A stretch of 64,000 nucleotides of DNA, from positions 1-64,000 of the forward strand of contig DASYFG010000004.1 of NCBI GenBank assembly GCA_036498565.1, in the 5' to 3' direction. How positions within the stretch are numbered: the stretch's first letter is position 1; every line of letters begins with the position of its first letter. The stretch is from DASYFG01 sp036498565 (GTDB lineage: Bacteria > Bacillota > Bacilli > Lactobacillales > Lactobacillaceae). The translations under genes were made by a program, and so were the position numbers. This document shows positions 24,088-31,846 of this stretch, piece by piece. Below the pieces are notes generated by a model, which worked only from the letters and a program-made list of their open reading frames with translations, was not told the origin of the DNA and did not search any database.

Positions 24088-24671
24088 AGTTTTTCACGTC
24101 GGATACCCATTTTTTCGATGCACATTTGTTGCGCGGAACGGCTTTTGCACCGGCGCGTGGGGATTTTGTTTTAATCGAGCAAATGCATGCCACGATGATT
24201 CATAATTGGAATGCGGTGGTGACGCCAAATGATACCGTGTATCACTTGGGCGATATTGCCGTGTTGTTTGGCCAAACGAGTCATGAACAGATTTATGAAG
24301 TCTTGAAGCAGTTGCACGGGCAGATTGTCTTTGTAAAAGGCAACCATGATACGCGGGATTTGTTTAAATATTTGGCGCGCCAAGACGCGACGAAGTTTTC
24401 GTTTGAAGATGTGGGTGTCTATTTCAAATTGGCGCACCGCCAGTTTTATTTGACTCATTATCCGCTGATGTTGGGCGTGACGCCCAATGCGGTGAATTTG
24501 CACGGGCACATTCATCATGCGTCGGTTTCGGCCAAAGAAAGTTTGAACGTGGGCGTGGATAGTGGTGATTTGGCGTATTTGCCGGCCCGGCCATTTGGAC
24601 AACCGCTGAGTGAAGCGGAAATTTTTGCGCTGTTAGATGCCAAAGCAGCGGACTTTATGCAACGACGATAA
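24084..24671 (+). CDS. Metallophosphoesterase
   Basis: The 195-residue protein has the calcineurin-like blocks SDTHFFD, LGDIAVLF, KGNHDT, LTHYPL and HGHIHH, all metal or phosphate ligands in place. This resembles the family found near phage and plasmid genes and in many lactobacilli, with unknown substrates (often called phosphoesterase or hydrolase). The start at 24084 follows TTGGAGG and overlaps the previous stop; a longer in-frame reading from 24021 runs inside that gene with no site. A 6-base operon gap separates it from the nucleotidase gene (AAAGGAGG). Confidence 0.85.
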   Translation: MKFFTSDTHFFDAHLLRGTAFAPARGDFVLIEQMHATMIHNWNAVVTPNDTVYHLGDIAVLFGQTSHEQIYEVLKQLHGQIVFVKGNHDTRDLFKYLARQDATKFSFEDVGVYFKLAHRQFYLTHYPLMLGVTPNAVNLHGHIHHASVSAKESLNVGVDSGDLAYLPARPFGQPLSEAEIFALLDAKAADFMQRR

Positions 24672-24683
24672 AAGGAGGTGCGC

Positions 24684-26033
24684 ATGGAAACGGTACACAT
24701 TTTGCATACGAATGATTTACACAGTCATTTGGAAAATTGGCCGATGATTGCGCGTTTTCTAAATGACCGCCGCGCCGCTTACCAAACGGCCGGTCAGACG
24801 GTTTTAACGTTTGATATCGGTGATTTCATTGATCGCGTGCACCCGCTAACGGAAGCGACGCTTGGCTTGGCGAATATTGAGTTGCGCAATCAGGTCGCTT
24901 ATGATGCGGTGACGATTGGCAATAACGAAGGGCTGGGTTTGTCGCATGAAGCGATGACACAACTCGCCCAAGCCAGTGACGCGCCAATTTTGTTGGCTAA
25001 TATGTTAGACATGACAACGGATAAACGGCCGAGTTGGGCGCAACCATATCAAATTTTCACCACCAAAACCGGTGTGCGGATTGGCGTGATTGGTTTAACC
25101 GCGCCGTATATTTTGACGTATCCGCCTTTGGGCTGGATGCCGTTAGACGCGGTGGCGACTTTGAAAGACGTGTTGCCTCAGGTGCGCGCGCAAAGTGATG
25201 TGGTGGTGCTGTTGTCGCATTTAGGTTATCCAGTTGATGTGGTGATTGGTGAGGAAGTAGCGATTGATGTTGTGATCGGCGCGCATTCGCACCATGTTTT
25301 GCCGGAAGGTGAATGGCACAACGGCACGCTGTTAGCGGCGGCGGGGCGCTTTGGCGATCATGTGGGCGAGATTACGTTAACCCTTGATGATGGCAAAATT
25401 CAAGCGGCCCAAGCTATCGCGCACCCGACTTATACCTTGGATACGGCAAATGCGGATTTGGCACAGGCCCATGCGTGGTTGGTCGCGGGTGAAAAAACTT
25501 TGCAGCAACAAGTCATCACCACTTTGCCACGGCGACAAACGGCCGAAGATCAAGCTTTTTTTGCTTTACAAGCGATGCAAAAATTGACGGGCGCACCGGC
25601 GGCTTTTGTGGCGACGGGAATGTTTGTCGAAGACTTACCGGCTGGTCCGTTAACCGCGGCGCGTTTGTTAGAAAGCATGCCGCACGCGGTACATCCGGTC
25701 AAAGTCACGTTAAGCGGCGCGGACTTACGCGCGTTTGTTGGTTTGACACAAGAATGGGCTGAATATTTAACGACTTATCCGATGCGTGGCATGGGTTTTC
25801 GCGGTAAATTATTCGGTCAAATGCGCTGGCGCGGCATGTCATTTGGTCATCAAGGCGAAATTTACTACGCAGGTGTTTTGCTAGAAGACACCAAAACTTA
25901 TGAATTGTCGTTGTTAGACCATTATATTTGGATTAAATACTTTCCGTTATTGCAAAAACAGCAACTCGACATTCACATGGAAACGTTGTTGCGGGAGCTG
26001 ATGGCGGATTATTACAGGAGTTATTATGGATAA
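24684..26033 (+). CDS. 5'-nucleotidase/UshA-type metallophosphatase (YunD-like)
   Basis: The 449-residue protein starts ETVHILHTNDLHSHLENWP, the typical UshA/CpdB opening, with GDFIDR, TIGNNEG, LSHLG and GAHSHH as further metal-binding blocks. The C-terminal half (from about 290) has the 5'-nucleotidase substrate domain. No signal peptide is visible, so it is cytoplasmic, like YunD of Bacillus. AAAGGAGG lies six bases before the ATG. It overlaps yutD by eight bases, the Firmicutes pairing that supports this call. Substrate inferred. Confidence 0.88.
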   Translation: METVHILHTNDLHSHLENWPMIARFLNDRRAAYQTAGQTVLTFDIGDFIDRVHPLTEATLGLANIELRNQVAYDAVTIGNNEGLGLSHEAMTQLAQASDAPILLANMLDMTTDKRPSWAQPYQIFTTKTGVRIGVIGLTAPYILTYPPLGWMPLDAVATLKDVLPQVRAQSDVVVLLSHLGYPVDVVIGEEVAIDVVIGAHSHHVLPEGEWHNGTLLAAAGRFGDHVGEITLTLDDGKIQAAQAIAHPTYTLDTANADLAQAHAWLVAGEKTLQQQVITTLPRRQTAEDQAFFALQAMQKLTGAPAAFVATGMFVEDLPAGPLTAARLLESMPHAVHPVKVTLSGADLRAFVGLTQEWAEYLTTYPMRGMGFRGKLFGQMRWRGMSFGHQGEIYYAGVLLEDTKTYELSLLDHYIWIKYFPLLQKQQLDIHMETLLRELMADYYRSYYG

Positions 26034-26544
26034 AGAGACGCTCAAAGCGCGCACCGAAGCGCAACAAATCGAGCGCCAAACGGCTTATGAAGTGCGTCAA
26101 GAAGGCACGGACGTGACGGTCGACGGTTTGGCGTTGGAATTAGTCGAGAATAGCAAAGACGCTTTTTCCACGGAAAAATTGGCGTTGCGGTACACGCCTT
26201 TGTTGGCGCAATATGATTTTTGGGTGGGCGATATTTCGGCTGAACAACTGCGTTTGCGTGGCTTTTATGCGGATGATCGCGCCAGTTGGCCGAACCAAAA
26301 AATCAGCAGCGTGCAGGATTATTTGTTAGAATATGCCAATTTTGGTGCACCTTATTTTATTATTCAAAACCATACGCCGCGTGATTTGCCAAAAGAACGT
26401 GAACAAAAAGCTAAGCCGAAGAAAAATACGGCTCACACCAAACAACGCAAGACGCGCGAACCAGAAGTGAAACAAAAACAAGCCGTCAGCAACGGTAAAC
26501 AAGGACGCAAACGGCAATTTACCGTCCGTCAACGCGAAGATTGA
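26026..26544 (+). CDS. yutD: YutD family protein (DUF1027)
   Basis: The 172-residue protein matches the DUF1027/YutD family: a core with LVENSKDAFSTEKLALRYTPLLAQYDFWVGDISAEQLRLRGFY and YLLEYANFGAPYFIIQN. The C-terminal 40 residues are very basic (KPKKNTAHTKQRKTREPEVKQKQ), possibly an RNA- or nucleic-acid-binding tail. CAGGAGTT lies within the end of the nucleotidase gene, and the two genes overlap by eight bases. Function unknown; in Bacillus it sits near yunD/yutF. Confidence 0.85.
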   Translation: MDKETLKARTEAQQIERQTAYEVRQEGTDVTVDGLALELVENSKDAFSTEKLALRYTPLLAQYDFWVGDISAEQLRLRGFYADDRASWPNQKISSVQDYLLEYANFGAPYFIIQNHTPRDLPKEREQKAKPKKNTAHTKQRKTREPEVKQKQAVSNGKQGRKRQFTVRQRED

Positions 26545-26550
26545 CACACG

Positions 26551-26559
26551 TGCTACACT
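26551..26559 (+). promoter_or_regulatory. Extended -10 promoter of priA
   Basis: TG-C-TACACT (26551-26559) looks like an extended -10. It ends six bases before the priA ATG, so transcription would start at the start codon. No -35 consensus is evident. Nor is there an SD sequence upstream of priA. Confidence 0.5.
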
Positions 26560-26565
26560 AAACTT

Positions 26566-28950
26566 ATGACTGAACTTTATGCACAAATCATCGTCGATGT
26601 GCCGACGATGCAGACAAATCAACCGTATACTTACGCGATTCCGGCGTCTTTGCGTGAGGCGGTCCAAGTGGGCATGCGTGTGGTCGTGCCGTTTGGTGGG
26701 CGCACAGTGCTTGGTTTTGTGGTGGCGCTGGTGCCGAATGCGCCAGTTGATGTGGCGGTGAAGCCGTTAGCGGAATTATTGGATTTGGCACCGGTTCTCA
26801 ATGACGAGGCGTTGGCCTTGTCAGAATTTTTAGCGGCGCAAACTTTTGCTTTTCGGATTTCGATTTTGCAAACGATGTTGCCTAACGCGTTAAAAGCCAA
26901 TTACGAAAAAATTATTCGGGCCGTTGATGTTGAACCTGCGATTGCCGAACGGTTATTTTTTAATTTGCCGGAACGGGTTTTTGTACCGAGCGAGTGGTCG
27001 GAAGATGACTTAGCTTTGTTAGCCAAACTGCGCCGCCAAGGCAAAGTAGACGTGCAAATCGCCGTGCACGATAAAGCCAAAATCAAGACGCAGCGCGCCT
27101 ATGAAATGGCCGTTGACATCGCGGATGCAACGGTGTCAAAACGTGCTGTTAAACAACAGCAGCTATTGGCTTTTGTCAAAGTACACGCCGGTGAGACGTG
27201 GACGGAAGCGGATTTGCACGCAATACTTGAAGTCAGTGACGCCACGCTAAAACAAGCCGTTGCCAAACAATGGCTCATCGAACACGACGTGGAGAAACTA
27301 CGCCGACCAAAAACCGACGTTGAAGTCGCCAAAGTCCACACGTTAAATGACGAGCAACAGAGAGCTTTGGCAGCTATTAGTGGTCGTTTTGACCAGTTCC
27401 AACCGTTTTTGTTGAAAGGCATTACCGGATCGGGGAAAACCGAAGTGTATTTGCAAGCGGCGCAACAAGTGATTGCAGCTGGGCGCTCGGTACTGTTTTT
27501 GGTACCGGAAATTGCGCTCACGCCACAAATGGTCAATCGCGTCACGGCGCGCTTTGGCGATCAGGTGGCCGTTTTGCATTCTGGTTTGTCAGACGGCGAA
27601 CGTTATGACGAATGGCGACGAATTGAGCGTGGCGATGCCAAAATTGTCGTGGGCGCACGTTCGGCGGTCTTTGCACCGTTGGCAGATATTGGCTTAATTA
27701 TCGTCGACGAAGAGCACGAAACCACCTACAAACAAAGCGATAATCCGCGCTACCATGCGCGTGACGTGGCATTGTGGCGTGGTGAATTTCATCAGGCACC
27801 CGTGATTTTGGGTAGTGCGACGCCTAGTTTAGAAAGCCGGGCGCGCGCGCAAAAGGGCGTTTATCAATTACTCGAATTAACGCAACGGGCGGGGGAAGCG
27901 CAATTGCCGGTCGTTGATGTGATTGATTTACGCCACGAAATGGCCAACGGACCGGAAACGAGTTTTTCGACGGCGTTACGTGAGAAAATTCAACAGCGTT
28001 TGGAGCGTGATGAGCAAAGTGTTTTGATGCTGAACCGGCGCGGTTTTTCGAGTTTTGTGATGTGTCGGGATTGTGGTTTTGTGCCACGTGATCCAAATTG
28101 TAATTTGGCGATGACGTTGCATATGGATTCGCATTCTTTGAAATGTCATTATTGCGGTCATGAAGAAGCGATTCCCAGCGTTTGTGCCAATTGTGGTTCG
28201 CGCGAAATTCGTTATTATGGCACAGGCACGGAAAAAGTCGAAGCCGAGTTAAAAGAGCTATTTCCCGAGGCGCGCGTGTTGCGTTTGGATCAAGACACGA
28301 CGCGAAAAAAAGGGAGCATGGCGACCAAGTTAGCAGATTTTGGTGCTAAAAAATATGATATTTTGCTGGGCACGCAGATGATTGCCAAAGGTTTGGATTT
28401 TCCTGATGTGACGTTGGTGGGCGTGTTAAATGCTGATACGGCGCTTGGTTTGCCAGATTTTCATGCGAGTGAACGGACGTTTCAATTATTGACGCAAGTC
28501 GCTGGCCGCGCTGGTCGCGCCACGAAACAAGGCGAAGTCGTCATTCAGACCTTCAACCCAGATCATTACGCCATTCAACTCGCCCAAAAGCAAGACTACG
28601 ACGATTTTTATTTGCAGGAGATGCAAATGCGCAAGTTCGGGCAATACGCGCCGTTTTTCTACACAGTGCAAATTCAAGCCAGCCACGCCGATGAAAATCA
28701 AGCCGCGGTGCAACTTGCCAAAGCGGCCGCGTGGTTACGCAAACATTTGCCAGCGGATGTGGTGGTCTTGGGGCCGTCGGCTAAACCAATTGCTAAAATG
28801 CGCAATCGCTACTATTATCAATTAATTTTAAAATACAAAGACGCGACAACCGTTGACAAATGGTTGGCAATTCTGCAAGATAATGCGCAAAAAGCAGCCA
28901 AAAACGGCTTGCAATTAAGCATTGATCGCGAGCCTGTAAACTTTATGTAA
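26566..28950 (+). CDS. priA: Primosomal protein N' (PriA helicase)
   Basis: Restarts stalled replication forks: a 3'-5' DNA helicase that loads the replicative primosome. The 794-residue protein has the DNA-binding N domain (VDVPTMQTNQPYTYAIP), Walker A GITGSGKTEVY, DEEHE box, and paired zinc fingers (CRDCGFVPRDPNC, CHYCGHEE, CANCGS). The helicase C region contains GLDFPDVTLVGVLNADTALGLPDFHASERTFQLLTQVAGRAGR. The start lacks a SD sequence and is probably leaderless. A terminator follows at 28953. In many Firmicutes priA is near coaBC-fmt; that block is absent here. Confidence 0.97.
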   Translation: MTELYAQIIVDVPTMQTNQPYTYAIPASLREAVQVGMRVVVPFGGRTVLGFVVALVPNAPVDVAVKPLAELLDLAPVLNDEALALSEFLAAQTFAFRISILQTMLPNALKANYEKIIRAVDVEPAIAERLFFNLPERVFVPSEWSEDDLALLAKLRRQGKVDVQIAVHDKAKIKTQRAYEMAVDIADATVSKRAVKQQQLLAFVKVHAGETWTEADLHAILEVSDATLKQAVAKQWLIEHDVEKLRRPKTDVEVAKVHTLNDEQQRALAAISGRFDQFQPFLLKGITGSGKTEVYLQAAQQVIAAGRSVLFLVPEIALTPQMVNRVTARFGDQVAVLHSGLSDGERYDEWRRIERGDAKIVVGARSAVFAPLADIGLIIVDEEHETTYKQSDNPRYHARDVALWRGEFHQAPVILGSATPSLESRARAQKGVYQLLELTQRAGEAQLPVVDVIDLRHEMANGPETSFSTALREKIQQRLERDEQSVLMLNRRGFSSFVMCRDCGFVPRDPNCNLAMTLHMDSHSLKCHYCGHEEAIPSVCANCGSREIRYYGTGTEKVEAELKELFPEARVLRLDQDTTRKKGSMATKLADFGAKKYDILLGTQMIAKGLDFPDVTLVGVLNADTALGLPDFHASERTFQLLTQVAGRAGRATKQGEVVIQTFNPDHYAIQLAQKQDYDDFYLQEMQMRKFGQYAPFFYTVQIQASHADENQAAVQLAKAAAWLRKHLPADVVVLGPSAKPIAKMRNRYYYQLILKYKDATTVDKWLAILQDNAQKAAKNGLQLSIDREPVNFM

Positions 28951-28952
28951 AT

Positions 28953-28973
28953 GCGTGCTATGGCACGCTTTTT
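28953..28973 (+). terminator. Terminator after priA
   Basis: GCGTGC-tatg-GCACGC with five Ts. Confidence 0.88.
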
Positions 28974-29083
28974 ATGTTATCTTAGTGTTAAGCAGTTGGA
29001 CGCACGCACAAACGGGGGTTGGTGCGTGGCCAGTTCACAACAATTAAGTCAGATGAAGGGGGCGCGTCTTTTGGCGCAAAATC

Positions 29084-30835
29084 ATGCGACAAATTGGGGA
29101 GTTTTTTAAGCACCGTTGGGTGCTTTTGGCGGGGATGAGTTTACTTTTAATCACACCGCAGATATTGGTTCATGGCCTAATTTTAGGTGGCGCGACAACA
29201 CCAAATGGCGATTCGATTTTTCATTTTAATCGCATTTATGACGCGGCGATGCAAATCAAAACCGGGCATTTTAGTTATTTTGTGAGTAATTTTGGTTTCG
29301 ATCAGAGCGGCCGCATTGTGAATGCTTTTTATGGCGCCTTTTCGGCGTATTTTTACGGCGCGATTTTGCTGATAACTGGTAATTGGTTCGGATTTGAACT
29401 GGTGACGTCCTTTTTGATTATCTGGTTGGCCGGGATTGCATTTGAGCGACTGGGGCGTTTTGTCGGTCTATCGTCACGTTTGAGCCTTGTGGGTGCGCTA
29501 TTTTATATGAATTCGTCAGCAGTGATGTCTTGGGCTAGTGCACAAAAAGGTGCCGCTTTAGCGGCGGCAATTTTGCCGTTTTTGATCATGGCGGGCGTGG
29601 CGATGATGGACGCCAAGCGCTTGGAAGTGCGCGTCTTGTTGTTGGCGATGCCGATGAGTTTGTTGTGGCAGATTCATAATTTGACCGCGGTGATGTCCGT
29701 TTTGATGTTGGTGCCGATGTGGTTGCACGGTTTTGTTTATACGGCTAAACGTTGGTTGTACTTGCGGCAAACTTTGTTAGCCGTGGGCTTGACGTTAATC
29801 TTAACCGCCAATGTGTGGGGCGGCATGTTGCAAGTTATGGCCAACAACGCGTTGATTAGCACGATACCGTTCCCGCTGGCGGCGCATGCGGTATTACCGA
29901 CGACGTTGCTTAGCGGTTGGTTAGGTTTGGTCATGTCAGTGATCGTTGTGCTACAAATTAGTTTTGTTTTGCTGCGTTTCCGGCACATGAGTCAACTTAA
30001 TCGTTTGTTGACGGCTTTGGGATTAGGATTTGTGTGGTTGGCTAGCCCGCTCGTGCCGTGGGTTTTACTGGAGCGCATGATGCCGGCTTTGGGGCAATAT
30101 TTACAATTTCCGTCGCGCTTTATGCTGATTGCCACACCGTTATTATTGATTGGTTTTTTCTTGTCTTGGCAGGAAAAAGTCATGCAGGTAACTTGGCAAA
30201 AGTCGATTTTAAGCGTCTTATTGGCGTTGTTGGTCATTGGCAACTGGCACTTAATTGGTCAAAAAGCACAAGTTTGGCAGACAGATTTCACGCAGCACGC
30301 ACGAACGACGACCAAAAAAGACGTGCGCACAGAATTATTTCAAGACAACACTACTCAAACACGGCGCGCGTGGGCAAGTCGAGATTTGCAAGCGGGCTTG
30401 AAGAGTGTGTGGAAAGGCACGCCGGATTATTTACCGTCGCCTATGACGAAAAACATTTGGCAAACGACTGTGCAACCGTATCGTTTAGCGCTTGAAACAA
30501 CTTACGCGAATCCGCTTGCGGTGCGTAAAAAAGCGCTCAATGACGGCGTGCAATTACAATGGACAGCGACACAGACCGACAAAGTTTTGCTACCCGTGGT
30601 AAAATACAAGCAAACGCAATTGGTGTTAAACGGGCAACCATTAGGCGCACAAGCAATGACATTAAATGCGGTCGGCGGCGTACAAATTAAACCACGCGTC
30701 GGTAAAAACACCTTGCAAGTCGTCTATGCAATGCCAACTTGGACCAAAGCGTTAATCGGTTTGGCGTTGGTTGGCTGGGGAATTTTAGGAAGTTACGGAT
30801 TATGGACATGGCTGAAAAAGAAACTTTGGCAGTAA
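29084..30835 (+). CDS. Large membrane protein with GT-C glycosyltransferase-like layout
   Basis: The 583-residue product has about ten hydrophobic segments in the first 400 residues and then a long hydrophilic region (about 400-560, likely outside the cell), ending in a last membrane helix (WTKALIGLALVGWGILGSYGLWTWL). The first loop has the acidic segment NGDSIFHFNRIYDAA that GT-C-type enzymes often place near the lipid-sugar. It overlaps by 34 bases a GT2 gene of the CsbB/DPM1 type; in YfhO/CsbB systems such a membrane partner adds sugars to teichoic acids. I infer a YfhO-like role. No clear SD precedes the ATG, so the start (29084 or the in-frame ATG at 29135) is uncertain. Confidence 0.65.
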   Translation: MRQIGEFFKHRWVLLAGMSLLLITPQILVHGLILGGATTPNGDSIFHFNRIYDAAMQIKTGHFSYFVSNFGFDQSGRIVNAFYGAFSAYFYGAILLITGNWFGFELVTSFLIIWLAGIAFERLGRFVGLSSRLSLVGALFYMNSSAVMSWASAQKGAALAAAILPFLIMAGVAMMDAKRLEVRVLLLAMPMSLLWQIHNLTAVMSVLMLVPMWLHGFVYTAKRWLYLRQTLLAVGLTLILTANVWGGMLQVMANNALISTIPFPLAAHAVLPTTLLSGWLGLVMSVIVVLQISFVLLRFRHMSQLNRLLTALGLGFVWLASPLVPWVLLERMMPALGQYLQFPSRFMLIATPLLLIGFFLSWQEKVMQVTWQKSILSVLLALLVIGNWHLIGQKAQVWQTDFTQHARTTTKKDVRTELFQDNTTQTRRAWASRDLQAGLKSVWKGTPDYLPSPMTKNIWQTTVQPYRLALETTYANPLAVRKKALNDGVQLQWTATQTDKVLLPVVKYKQTQLVLNGQPLGAQAMTLNAVGGVQIKPRVGKNTLQVVYAMPTWTKALIGLALVGWGILGSYGLWTWLKKKLWQ

Positions 30836-31743
30836 TTGTGCCACTTTTAAATGAAGAAGAAACAATCGGGTTGTTTTATGCCGCGCTGGAAGCTTTGAAG
30901 CCAGAATTACCGGTTAATTTGGCTTATTGGTTTGTGGATGACGGCTCAACGGACGGCACGTTAGCGGTTTTGCAAGACTTGCATGCGCAAGATGAGGCCG
31001 TGCATTTTGTCAGTTTTTCACGGAATTTTGGCAAAGAAGCGGCGCTTTATGCTGGTTTGACGCAAGCGCAAGGCGAATATGTGGCGGTGATGGACGTTGA
31101 TTTGCAAGATCCGCCGGAATTATTGCCGGAAATGTTGGCTGGCGTGTGCAGCGGTGAATTTGACGCGGTGGGGACACGGCGGGTGAACCGCCAAGGCGAA
31201 GCCGCGATCCGGTCGTGGTTTGCCGATCGTTTTTATCAACTCATTAACAAAATCAGCGATGTGCCATTTGTGCCCGGTGCGCGTGATTTTCGCGTGATGA
31301 GTCGCCAAATGGTGACGGCTATTTTGTCATTAAGTGAGACGCAACGCTTTAGTAAAGGCATTTTCACGTGGGTTGGTTTTAAGACAAAATACATTGGTTT
31401 TGAAAATCGGGCACGCGTGGCGGGGCAGACGTCTTGGTCATTTTGGCAATTAACCAAATATGCGATTGCAGGCATTGTGTCCTTTTCGACGGTGCCGTTG
31501 ATGTTGGTGAGTTTGTTTGGTTTTGTGGCGTTTGGTTTGTCGGTGCTGGGGGCAATTTTGATTGTGATTCGTGAATTGCTTTATCCAGCGACATCTGCAT
31601 TTGGTTGGCCGTCATTGGTGGTCATTATTTTGTTCATGAGTGGCGTGCAGTTGGTGAGTTTGGGCGTGATTGGGCGCTATATCGCCGCGGCGTATTTGGA
31701 AGTGAAAAAACGACCACTTTATATTGTCAAAGACAAGGCTTAG
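30802..31743 (+). CDS. GT2 polyprenol-phosphate glycosyltransferase (CsbB/DPM1-like)
   Basis: The 313-residue protein has a GT2 domain (VIVPLLNEEETIG, FVDDGSTDGT, DxD-like VMDVDLQDPPE) and two C-terminal membrane helices (VPLMLVSLFGFVAFGLSVLGAILIV, WPSLVVIILFMSGVQLVSLGVI), the usual layout of enzymes that make undecaprenyl-phosphate-hexose. AGGAAG gives a site for the ATG at 30802, within the end of the GT-C-like gene (34-base overlap), so the two are translationally coupled. In known three-component systems a GtcA-type flippase completes the set; none is seen here. Sugar unknown. Confidence 0.85.
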   Translation: MDMAEKETLAVIVPLLNEEETIGLFYAALEALKPELPVNLAYWFVDDGSTDGTLAVLQDLHAQDEAVHFVSFSRNFGKEAALYAGLTQAQGEYVAVMDVDLQDPPELLPEMLAGVCSGEFDAVGTRRVNRQGEAAIRSWFADRFYQLINKISDVPFVPGARDFRVMSRQMVTAILSLSETQRFSKGIFTWVGFKTKYIGFENRARVAGQTSWSFWQLTKYAIAGIVSFSTVPLMLVSLFGFVAFGLSVLGAILIVIRELLYPATSAFGWPSLVVIILFMSGVQLVSLGVIGRYIAAAYLEVKKRPLYIVKDKA

Positions 31744-31756
31744 GCCTTGTTTTTTA
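31733..31756 (+). terminator. Terminator after the GT2 gene
   Basis: ACAAGGC-ttag-GCCTTGT with six Ts; overlaps the stop codon. Confidence 0.88.
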
Positions 31757-31846
31757 ATTCTAAGTAAAGAAAAACACGCGAACTAGCGTTCGTGCACTTT
31801 TTCATGATAAAATTATCTGTTAGGATAAACGAAAGAGGAGCGCATT

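Noticed and set aside
29053..29109. 18-codon ORF (starting MKGARLLAQ) before the GT-C-like gene
   Set aside because: It overlaps the start of that gene and has no convincing ribosome binding site; a leader peptide cannot be supported.
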